Shown piece after piece: positions 1 to 6,046 of a stretch of DNA of 9,524 nucleotides (the stretch's first letter is position 1; the number at the start of each line of letters is the position of its first letter). This DNA is from an uncultured Pelagibacteraceae bacterium (GTDB lineage Bacteria; Pseudomonadota; Alphaproteobacteria; Pelagibacterales; Pelagibacteraceae), in the NCBI GenBank assembly GCA_902633885.1, contig CACPIK010000024.1, positions 1-9,524 of the forward strand. Reading direction: 5' to 3'. The translations under genes were made by a program, and so were the position numbers. The notes under the pieces are model-generated. The model did not search any database, was not told where the DNA came from, and saw only the letters and a program-made list of their open reading frames with translations.

Positions 1-258
1 GGTGTATTATTAATTAATAAATGGGAAGGCCCAGTGCAAGAAAAAGTTATTAAACTGAAGATTGATGAATTTAAAGAGAAAGGTTTTAATAATATTGTTC
101 TTACCGGCCATTCAGCGGGAGGATGGGACTCTCTTGTTTTAAAATCAAATTTCCCATCAGAAATTGATGGAGTAATAGCATTTCATCCTGCAAGATCAGG
201 TAAATTTGCTAAAACAAAAAAACCTCATAGAGGCTGGATAAATTGGAGAAATTACTAA
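1..258 (+). pseudogene. Alpha/beta hydrolase, C-terminal part, apparently 3'-truncated
   Basis: The frame is open from the left edge, so the N-terminus lies outside the window and 85 codons are visible. The strand-turn-helix NIVLTGHSAGGWDSL carries the GxSxG nucleophile elbow (Gly-His-Ser-Ala-Gly) typical of dienelactone-hydrolase-like or esterase proteins, and GVIAFHPA is the next core strand. Only about 45 residues follow the putative catalytic Ser before the stop. That leaves no room for the acid and His of the triad, which in this fold usually lie further downstream. The last 21 codons overlap the convergent permease gene, which is also cut short. I infer that the 3' end was removed by a deletion, or that the contig is chimeric here. 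The substrate cannot be told. Confidence 0.6.
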
Positions 259-951
259 TTTTAAAATTGAAATAGATGCAGTTAATTTATTAATAACTTT
301 TTTTGCATAAAAAGATAAAGTTATACCAATTGCAAAGAGTCCAACAGGTGAAACACATGCGGCTAGAACTGAAAGTATATAATCAGTTGGTGTATCAACT
401 ATATTAATATTAAATACAAATAATAATACTCCTATTAATATTGATAGTATCATGGGATTAAGTGAGATATTTCTAATAAACGCTAATAACTTAATATTTT
501 TTTTAGTTGTTAGTTCTAAAAAAAAAGCAATTATAGATAATAAAATTACTCCATCCATTAATATTATACTTGTGACTTGAGTTATAACTTCCGTTCCAAA
601 ATAAATTTTTGTAATTGGCAAAAGTAAAGTTACATGATTTGATAAAGCAACCATTAAAGCCCATATAATTGACTCTGGAATAGGTCTTTTAAAAAATTTA
701 TTTGTAATTAAAAAGGTCATAAAACCAAGGCTAGCTTGCATTAAAAAATAAGAAACTATTTGTTTAAAATCAATCTGACCAATTTCACTTTGTGCAACAA
801 ATTTTATAATTAACGCAGGAACTGCAACATAAAATAAAAATAAATTGAAAACTTTAGCATGATTTAAATCGAAAATTTTAAATCTACCAAATAAAAAGCC
901 TAATAATGTAATAAATATAAATGGAGTTAGGCCAAGAAAAACATTTATCAT
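196..951 (-). CDS. AEC (auxin efflux carrier) family permease, C-terminally shortened
   Basis: This is an inner-membrane transporter of 251 residues. The N-terminus starts directly with a hydrophobic segment (FLGLTPFIFITLLGFLFG), followed by about six more helices. The second has the pattern VFNLFLFYVAVPALI, and a late segment has SPVGLFAIGITLSFYA, both typical of AEC permeases. These proteins usually have ten helices and about 300-320 residues. Here recognisable sequence ends near residue 236 (ILKLVISP), at the start of the eighth helix. It is followed by a non-hydrophobic tail rich in Phe and Lys that is simply the antisense of the hydrolase gene. The last two helices are therefore missing and function is doubtful. 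ATG at 951 is the first start after an in-frame stop, 34 bases beyond the oxidoreductase stop, so it is probably cotranscribed. AEC substrates (organic acids, amino acids) cannot be predicted from this sequence. Confidence 0.8.
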   Translation of the reverse strand: MINVFLGLTPFIFITLLGFLFGRFKIFDLNHAKVFNLFLFYVAVPALIIKFVAQSEIGQIDFKQIVSYFLMQASLGFMTFLITNKFFKRPIPESIIWALMVALSNHVTLLLPITKIYFGTEVITQVTSIILMDGVILLSIIAFFLELTTKKNIKLLAFIRNISLNPMILSILIGVLLFVFNINIVDTPTDYILSVLAACVSPVGLFAIGITLSFYAKKVINKLTASISILKLVISPIYPASMRFFCFSKFT

Positions 952-985
952 ACTTAATCAAATATTATTTTTAAAATTTTTTTCA

Positions 986-1588
986 TTATACTTCTGATTT
1001 AGCTTTAAATCTTTCATATGCTAATCTAATATATACTCCAATATTTAAAAAAGGTCCTGGTGGTAATAAATTTGGTTTTTTTCTTTTCTGTATTATTCCA
1101 ATTTCTTCTGATTGATTATTTGATGCCACGATAGCAATTTGTTCTCCAAATAATGTTCCAACTCCAATACCTGAACCATTATAGCAACCTGCTGCATATA
1201 TATTTTGATCTATTTTTTCAAAAATTTGAGAACTATTTCCACTCCTACAAACAATTCCTGACCAACTATGTTCAATGATATTTTCTGGTAGATTTGGAAA
1301 TCTTTTTTTTATCCCTAAATTATGTATTTTTATTCTTTTATTTAAATCCTTTGAGCTCATAGAATTAGGTCTTATTGCTTCTGCTGTATTTCTAATCAAA
1401 ATTCTTTTATCTTTTGTAAGTCTGATTGTTGCACCCATAGCCCTAATAGGTAAAACGCCCCATTCATTTGGTGCTCCTATATCGCTAAATTCCTTTTTAT
1501 TTAAAGGTCTCGTCATGCTTGCAGTCAAAGTTAGTGGAAAACTATAGTTTTTTTTACTTTTAACGATCTTAAAAAGCCATTTGTACAA
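986..1588 (-). pseudogene. FAD-dependent amine oxidoreductase (DAO/PuuB-like), C-terminal part after frameshift
   Basis: This open frame holds the C-terminal half of the oxidoreductase whose N-terminal half lies just upstream in another frame. Homologous sequence begins about base 1549 (NYSFPLTL, then MTRPL). The first dozen residues of the open frame, from the ATG at 1588, are out-of-frame noise, so this is not an independent gene start. Family features are the HSWSGI segment (residues 107-112) and the late flavin-contacting turn GCYNGSGIG (134-142), followed by LFGEQIA, which matches the C-terminal FAD motif of DAO-type glycine, sarcosine and gamma-glutamylputrescine oxidases. Restoring one A at the A8 run gives one continuous protein of about 434 residues from 2289 to 986, the normal size for the family. 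Without frameshifting this half would not be translated in register. Confidence 0.75.
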
Positions 1589-2289
1589 AAAATTATTTTT
1601 TTTGCCTCAATTTTATTTTTTTCAAATTTACAATAAATTTTATTATTTATTTTTTTCCAACTAAATAACTGTGTATTTTCAAAAAGTTCTACATTGTTTG
1701 GAAGAGTATCTATCATTGATCTAATTAATTTTCCTGGGTTTAAAAGAACACCGCCTGAAGTATAAACACCTATGCTGTAAAAAGAAGTACCTAATTTATT
1801 TTTTAATTCATCATTGTAAATTAATTTATTTTTATAATTTAAACTATTTAAGAGATTGCTAAAAGATTTTGCTTTAGTTTCATCTTCAATTCTAGAAGAC
1901 GCAAAGTACTTTCCGCTCTCATTCCAGTCACAATCTACTTGATATTCTTTAATATATTTTTTAACAGATTTTATACCCTGTTCATAAATATCTGCTTTCT
2001 TTTTATAATTTTCAATATCTTTGTTTGAGGTAAAGCCATCATTTAATGTAGTATCAACTAAATAGCCTGAATTTCTACTACTTGCCCCTTCTCCAGCTAG
2101 TTGTGCATCAACAATAATAATTTTTTTATTTTTATCGATTTCAGCAAGTTTTCTGGCGGCTGATAAACCGGTATAACCTGCTCCAATAATCAAATAATCA
2201 GTTATTAAATCTTCTCTTAATTTTTTAATATTTAATCTTTTTGGCAACTGATTTAACCATCCACAGCCATTATCGTTTATTATATTCAA
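1531..2289 (-). pseudogene. FAD-dependent amine oxidoreductase (DAO/PuuB-like), N-terminal part before frameshift
   Basis: The product is 252 residues. The Rossmann dinucleotide motif GAGYTG is at residues 36-41, the acidic end of the second strand is IIIVD (57-61), and GASSRNSG is at 68-75, the usual FAD contact in DAO-superfamily oxidases. Homologous sequence ends at IIFCTNGFL plus a few residues, then runs to an early stop, while the remainder of the protein is in the neighbouring frame. The best family match is the PuuB / glycine-sarcosine oxidase group (flavoenzymes oxidising C-N bonds), with substrate unknown. The proposed start is TTG at 2289, which overlaps the stop of a 42-codon ORF as TTGA. 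No ATG exists near the expected N-terminus, and the frame is open back to about 2358, so the true start is uncertain. It lies between the dipeptidase-like gene and a permease on the same strand. Confidence 0.75.
1548..1555 (-). other. A8 homopolymer with in-phase A AAA AAA slippery heptamer, frameshift point
   Basis: On the coding (minus) strand the incoming frame reads GTA AAA AAA ACT, so A AAA AAA sits exactly in the X XXY YYZ phase used for -1 ribosomal slippage. Slipping one base back gives Val-Lys-Lys-Asn-Tyr-Ser, which joins the two halves of the flavoprotein with no residue lost. One missing A from sequencing, or a true one-base deletion, would produce the same picture. I did not find an obvious downstream stem-loop by eye. 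Confidence 0.6.
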
Positions 2290-2414
2290 TTTAAATATTT
2301 TGTTGATCGGGTAAAGATACAGATAAATGTTAACTTGGATCGTTTTTTTGAAAACTCTTTAAGAACTTCTTTTTCAATATTGCATCTATAATATTTGTTT
2401 AAATCTACTTCCAT
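2286..2414 (-). CDS. 42-codon ORF of unknown status, possible gene remnant
   Basis: ATG at 2414 overlaps the dipeptidase-like stop as TAATG, a typical coupling arrangement, and the TGA stop overlaps the TTG start of the oxidoreductase (TTGA). The product begins MEVDLNKYYRCNIEKEVLKEF and ends with a Lys/Arg/Thr-rich tail. I do not recognise it securely. The first half, with a basic helix leading to LKEFSKKRS, loosely resembles the segment before the first membrane helix of fatty-acid desaturases, which would make it a decayed remnant. It contains an A7 run (2343-2349), and one extra A there would instead fuse it in frame to the oxidoreductase. It could be a real small protein, a displaced N-terminus or debris. 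Confidence 0.3.
   Translation of the reverse strand: MEVDLNKYYRCNIEKEVLKEFSKKRSKLTFICIFTRSTKYLN
2343..2349 (-). other. Second in-phase A AAA AAA heptamer, upstream of the oxidoreductase
   Basis: In the 42-codon ORF the minus strand reads TCA AAA AAA CGA, so the heptamer A AAA AAA again lies in slippery phase. A -1 shift gives Ser-Lys-Lys-Thr-Ile and enters the open frame that runs without a stop into the oxidoreductase. Whether anything happens here is unknown, because A7 runs are common in such AT-rich DNA. Confidence 0.3.
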
Positions 2415-3382
2415 TAATTAATATTTTTATAAAAATTATACCAATTATTTCCCAAGATATCATTTACCTCTTCTTTTTTAAAACCTATTTTTTTTAATCC
2501 GATTTCAAGATTATCAAAACCTCTTGCGTCTAAAAACCATTCAGGTTGTTTTGGAAAACCAGGTTTATCCTTATTACCTTCTCCATAATTTTTTTCCTTT
2601 GTCCAAGTTCCATTTCTCATCCATTCTACTACAGTATTTGGTTGATTAAGACATAAATCAGAACCTATGCCTATACTTTTTAATCCTATAATGTCTACAG
2701 TCTTAGCAACCATTTCACAAAAATTTTCTAATTTGCATTCTGAATTGTTTTTTAAATGATGAGGATATAAAGATAAGCCTAACATTCCTCCACTTTCAGA
2801 TAAAATTTTAAGAACATTTTCTGATTTATTTCTTTTTGCGCTGTGCCAAAAAGATGGATTAGCATGCGTAATAGCAATTGGTTTATTGCTAATTTCAATT
2901 GCATCTAAAGTGCTTTTTTCTGCTGAATGAGACATATCAATCACTATTCCTAATCTGTTCATTTCTTTAATTACTTCTTTTCCAAAGTTAGTAACGCCTG
3001 AGTCGTTTTTTTCATAACATCCTGTAGCTAAAAGAGATTGATTGTTGTAAGTAAGCTGCATAAACCGACAACCAAGCTCATGAACTTTTTCAACAAGATT
3101 AATATTATCTTCGATTGGTGAACAGTTTTGAAAACCAAAAAAAATAGCTGTTTTATTTTCAGATTTTGCTTTTTCAATATCGCTATAATCTTTTCCTAAA
3201 AAAATTATATCAGAATTATCTTTAAACAATTTATCCCATTCTTTTAATTTATCTAAAAATTCATCATAATCTTCATGATAAACAATTGTGACATGTACCG
3301 CATTAAGTCCAGCTTCTTTGTTAATTTCAAATATTTCTCTGGACCAATTACAATATTGCAGATTGTCAATTCGATAATTCAT
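2414..3382 (-). CDS. Peptidase M19 (membrane/renal dipeptidase-like) family protein with altered metal site
   Basis: The product is 322 residues, a usual M19 length, with no signal peptide, so it is cytoplasmic. Family landmarks in order are IDMSH (148-152), ITHANPSFWHSAKRN (171-185, equivalent to the SHS...RN region), IGIGSDLC (237-244, equivalent to GxGSDFDG) and ILGNNWYNFY near the end (equivalent to ILGGNFLRV). By my alignment to human renal dipeptidase, the binuclear zinc ligands are largely lost. The N-terminal HxD is replaced by Leu8 and Tyr10, the bridging Glu by Gln85, and one His by Met224, while His173 and Asp242 remain. Ordinary dipeptidase activity is therefore doubtful. As I recall, related M19 proteins lie beside dimethylglycine demethylation genes in pseudomonads, which fits the methylated-amine neighbourhood. 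It heads the minus-strand operon, and the next ORF starts at its stop (TAATG). Confidence 0.88.
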   Translation of the reverse strand: MNYRIDNLQYCNWSREIFEINKEAGLNAVHVTIVYHEDYDEFLDKLKEWDKLFKDNSDIIFLGKDYSDIEKAKSENKTAIFFGFQNCSPIEDNINLVEKVHELGCRFMQLTYNNQSLLATGCYEKNDSGVTNFGKEVIKEMNRLGIVIDMSHSAEKSTLDAIEISNKPIAITHANPSFWHSAKRNKSENVLKILSESGGMLGLSLYPHHLKNNSECKLENFCEMVAKTVDIIGLKSIGIGSDLCLNQPNTVVEWMRNGTWTKEKNYGEGNKDKPGFPKQPEWFLDARGFDNLEIGLKKIGFKKEEVNDILGNNWYNFYKNIN

Positions 3383-3471
3383 ATATTATAACATTATAAT
3401 TATAATTTTATTTGTCGACTAGTTAATATGTAAAGAATATGCTAAACATTATTTACTTCTAAAATCATAAA
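3383..3471. promoter_or_regulatory. Divergent intergenic region with promoters for the dipeptidase operon and purE operon
   Basis: These 89 bases separate two diverging operons, so both promoters should lie here. Leftward, the minus strand holds overlapping TATAAT copies (around 3385-3404) close to the ATG at 3382, with TCGACA further upstream. The spacings (14 or 22 bases) are not ideal, and a very short leader is implied. Rightward, TTGTCG at 3412-3417 with GAATAT at 3435-3440 gives a 17-base spacer but a weak -10. A GTCGAC palindrome lies at 3414-3419. No Shine-Dalgarno is evident before either start. No PurR-like operator or riboswitch was recognised. Confidence 0.35.
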
Positions 3472-3966
3472 ATGAAAAATAAAAAAAATAACCATAAAGT
3501 CTCGATAGTTATGGGAAGTAAATCTGACTATTCTACAATGAAATTTTGTGAAAAAGTGCTGAAAATATTAAATATAAGCTTTGAAACAAATATTGTTTCG
3601 GCTCATCGCACTCCAGATAGAATGTTTAAATATGCAAAATCTGCTGAAAGCAGAAATATTACAGTTATAATTGCTGGTGCTGGAGGATCGGCTCATCTAC
3701 CTGGAATGATAGCTTCTTTAACTAGAATCCCAGTTATAGGTGTTCCTATTGAAACTAAGAAACTTAAAGGTTTAGATAGTTTGCTGTCTGTTGTACAAAT
3801 GCCAAAAGGAATACCAGTAGGAACAGTTGCAATAGGAAAAGATGGTGCAATAAATGCTGGGCTATTTGCTGCATCAATTATTTCAAATTTTGATAAAAAA
3901 ATTAAAAACAATTTAGTTAAATGGAGAACTAAACAATCAAAATCTGTAAAAAATAAACCAAGATAA
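3472..3966 (+). CDS. purE: N5-carboxyaminoimidazole ribonucleotide mutase (PurE, class I)
   Basis: Cytoplasmic enzyme of de novo purine synthesis that converts N5-CAIR to CAIR, using the product of PurK. The 164-residue length is normal for bacterial class I PurE. Signature residues are GSKSD (15-19), SAHRTPD (43-49) with the catalytic His45, [12 protein letters not shown] (68-79) with the second conserved His75, and [19 protein letters not shown] in the C-terminal half. The start at 3472 leaves a short Lys/Asn-rich extension before the first strand, and no better start is available. It contains an A8 run at codons 4-6 and is intact. Its stop directly abuts the purK start (TAAATG), so the two are cotranscribed. 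Confidence 0.97.
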   Translation: MKNKKNNHKVSIVMGSKSDYSTMKFCEKVLKILNISFETNIVSAHRTPDRMFKYAKSAESRNITVIIAGAGGSAHLPGMIASLTRIPVIGVPIETKKLKGLDSLLSVVQMPKGIPVGTVAIGKDGAINAGLFAASIISNFDKKIKNNLVKWRTKQSKSVKNKPR

Positions 3967-5010
3967 ATGCAAAAACCAATTCTTGGCATAATAGGTGGGG
4001 GTCAGTTAGGAAGTTTATTAGCTGAGGCTGCAAAAAAGATTGAAATCAAAACTGTTATTCTAAGTGATGATATAAATGCACCTGCAAAGAATTTTTCTAC
4101 TAAATTTATTTATGGAGATTATGAAGACCAAAATATAATTAATCAATTTATTAACTCAGTCGACTTAGTGACTTATGAATTTGAAAACATACCTTATGGT
4201 ATACTAAAAATAATAGATGAAAAAAAAACAGTTTTACCAAATCCAGATATAAATAAATTAATACAAAATAGGCTAACTGAAAAAGATTTTTTAAATAAAA
4301 TAAATATTCAAACCACAAAATATGTTTCAATAGAAAATATTGAAGAATTAAAAGAACATAAAAAACTACTTCCAGGATTGCTCAAAACAACAACTTTAGG
4401 TTATGACGGTAAAGGACAGTACAGAATAGACAAAATTGAGAATTTAAATAACAATATTGATTTTAATAAAAAATATATTTTAGAAAAGTTAATTAACCTT
4501 AAAAAAGAAATATCAGTTATCATAACTAGATTTGGTCATCAAAAATTTGAAATATATGAACCAATAGAAAATAATCATGAAGATCAAATTCTTAAATATT
4601 CAAAAATTCCTACTAATATATCTGACTCTATAAGAAAAAATTCAATTAACTGGGCAACATTAATATCTGAAGAATTAGATTATATAGGAACTCTTTGTGT
4701 AGAATTTTTTATAGATAAAAATGATAACCTTTATGTAAATGAGGTAGCACCAAGAGTTCACAATTCTGGACATCTTACTATTAACACTCATAATGTTAGT
4801 CAGTTTGAAAACCATATAAGGGCTGTTTGCGGTTTAGAAAAAATTGAAACAAAAAAATTATATAATGCCAAGATGATAAATATTATTGGAGATGAAATTT
4901 CTATTTATAGAAAAAAATCTTTTAAAAATAATGAATTTTTCTATGATTATTTAAAAAAAGAGATAAAAAATAAAAGAAAAATGGGACATCTAACTATAAT
5001 TGATAAATGA
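3967..5010 (+). CDS. purK: N5-carboxyaminoimidazole ribonucleotide synthase (PurK)
   Basis: ATP-grasp ligase that makes N5-CAIR from AIR, bicarbonate and ATP for PurE. At 347 residues it is full length. The N-terminal nucleotide-binding loop GGGQLG is at 10-15, YEFENIP at 70-76, the ATP-grasp glycine-rich loop GYDGKGQ at 145-151, the metal and substrate segment NEVAPRVHNSGH at 258-269, followed by SQFENHIRAV, and the C-terminal KMGHLT at 338-343. All are hallmark PurK motifs. It begins immediately after the purE stop, and its TGA overlaps the next gene's start as ATGA. An A9 run at 4220-4228 is maintained in frame, so homopolymers of this length are not always broken in this contig. Confidence 0.97.
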   Translation: MQKPILGIIGGGQLGSLLAEAAKKIEIKTVILSDDINAPAKNFSTKFIYGDYEDQNIINQFINSVDLVTYEFENIPYGILKIIDEKKTVLPNPDINKLIQNRLTEKDFLNKINIQTTKYVSIENIEELKEHKKLLPGLLKTTTLGYDGKGQYRIDKIENLNNNIDFNKKYILEKLINLKKEISVIITRFGHQKFEIYEPIENNHEDQILKYSKIPTNISDSIRKNSINWATLISEELDYIGTLCVEFFIDKNDNLYVNEVAPRVHNSGHLTINTHNVSQFENHIRAVCGLEKIETKKLYNAKMINIIGDEISIYRKKSFKNNEFFYDYLKKEIKNKRKMGHLTIIDK

Positions 5011-5462
5011 AATCATTAGAAAATAACTTTGATCATCCAGAAGTAAATAGTCTTCTTACTAAACATTTTATTGAATTAAGATCAGTATCTCCTGAAGGAA
5101 GTGCTCATGTGTTAGATATTCCTGGTCTTAAAATATCAAGTATAAAATTTTGGAGTTTATGGGATAACAATCAATTGATTGGATGTGGTGCATTAAAATT
5201 TTTAAGCAATACACACGGTGAGTTCAAATCAATTAGAGTGGCTGACAAACATAGAAAAAAAGGAATGGGAGAAAAAATTATTTCTCATTTAATTACTGAA
5301 GCAAAAAAAATTGGAATCAAAAAATTAAGTATTGAAACTGGTGCAGGAGAATTTTTTTTACCAGCAAGAAAACTTTTTAAAAAATTTGGTTTTAAAACTT
5401 GCAAACCATTTGCACATTATAAAGAAGATCCAAATTCTTGTTATTTTGATTTAGAAATTTAA
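5007..5462 (+). CDS. GNAT family N-acetyltransferase
   Basis: A 151-residue single-domain GNAT protein that probably transfers an acetyl group from acetyl-CoA to an unknown small-molecule or protein amine. The acetyl-CoA pyrophosphate loop is HRKKGMGEKI (82-91, R/QxxGxG type), preceded by the strand EFKSIRV. It is followed by KLSIETGAG and RKLFKKFGF, the usual last strand and helix of the fold. It resembles the YsnE/PsaZ-like subgroup, so the partner substrate cannot be assigned. It overlaps purK by four bases (ATGA), so it is translationally coupled to the purine operon. Its TAA overlaps the soxG stop on the other strand. A T8 run at 5352-5359 is read through in frame. Confidence 0.9.
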   Translation: MKSLENNFDHPEVNSLLTKHFIELRSVSPEGSAHVLDIPGLKISSIKFWSLWDNNQLIGCGALKFLSNTHGEFKSIRVADKHRKKGMGEKIISHLITEAKKIGIKKLSIETGAGEFFLPARKLFKKFGFKTCKPFAHYKEDPNSCYFDLEI

Positions 5463-6046
5463 ACTGCCTTATACCCAAACTCTAAAGAAGAATCTGTTAT
5501 TGAATGATATAAGGACTCGCCAAAACTCCTAAGAGCAAATAACCTTATTTTTTCTGGATCATCATCAATGCAGTCAATTGTTAAAGCAATTCCATTAAAA
5601 GTTGAGTTTATGGATTTATTTTTGTTTAAAATATTAAAATTAAATGGACATCCTTTTTTTAATATTTCTTTAGATTCAAATCCTTCAATTTGAATTATAG
5701 CTTTTGAATGAGATAAGTCGGTTACAGCGAAGTCCGTTTCTTTAAAAACTTCTTGAATCTTTTTAATTGAGTCTCTTTTCGTTGAAACCAAAAGCCAATT
5801 TTTTGGTCCACTCCATAAAATTCTAGTCTCTTTGTTGCTCACAACACTTAGAGCTTCATTTTTTAAATTTAAACCATCAATATTTAATTCCTCTATTCTG
5901 ATAGAAGAGTTTTTATACTGAACTATTTGTACTATTAATAAATTTTTGATTTCTGATATTTTTACTAAACTATTTTCATTCTTTTTTTTATAATTTCCAT
6001 AAAGACCAGGAATATGAACTTCATTTAGAGCAGATAACGATGTCAT
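5459..6046 (-). CDS. soxG: Sarcosine oxidase gamma subunit (SoxG)
   Basis: Last gene of the sox operon, 195 residues, the normal gamma-subunit size. SoxG is the small structural subunit of the cytoplasmic heterotetramer with SoxA, SoxB and SoxD, and it has a GcvT/YgfZ-like fold without its own cofactor. Sequence support is moderate because the family is divergent. The segments WSGPKNWLLVS, AVTDLSHSKAIIQIEG and LKKGCPFNF, with a C-terminal FALRSFGESLYHSI, match the family pattern (the xxRSFxxxLwxWl ending). Its position after soxA makes the call secure. Its ATG overlaps the soxA TGA by four bases (ATGA), giving coupling. The stop codon shares bases with the convergent acetyltransferase stop. 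Confidence 0.93.
   Translation of the reverse strand: MTSLSALNEVHIPGLYGNYKKKNENSLVKISEIKNLLIVQIVQYKNSSIRIEELNIDGLNLKNEALSVVSNKETRILWSGPKNWLLVSTKRDSIKKIQEVFKETDFAVTDLSHSKAIIQIEGFESKEILKKGCPFNFNILNKNKSINSTFNGIALTIDCIDDDPEKIRLFALRSFGESLYHSITDSSLEFGYKAV

Noticed and set aside
954..986. Ten-residue ORF (M-K-K-I-L-K-I-I-F-D) on the minus strand, starting on the oxidoreductase stop as TAATG and ending 2 bases before the permease start
   Set aside because: It is too short to judge and made of the most frequent codons in this DNA. It may just be a spacer, with no sign of a leader-peptide attenuator or hairpin.
1275..1547. 90-codon plus-strand ORF, hydrophobic
   Set aside because: It lies antisense to the well-supported C-terminal half of the oxidoreductase and has no family resemblance, so it is a shadow frame.
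3414..3419. GTCGAC palindrome as a possible operator in the divergent promoter region
   Set aside because: A lone six-base palindrome occurs by chance, and no matching half-sites or second copy nearby supports a regulator site.
3693..3989. 98-codon minus-strand ORF across purE
   Set aside because: It is antisense to the conserved purE motifs and has no recognisable domain.
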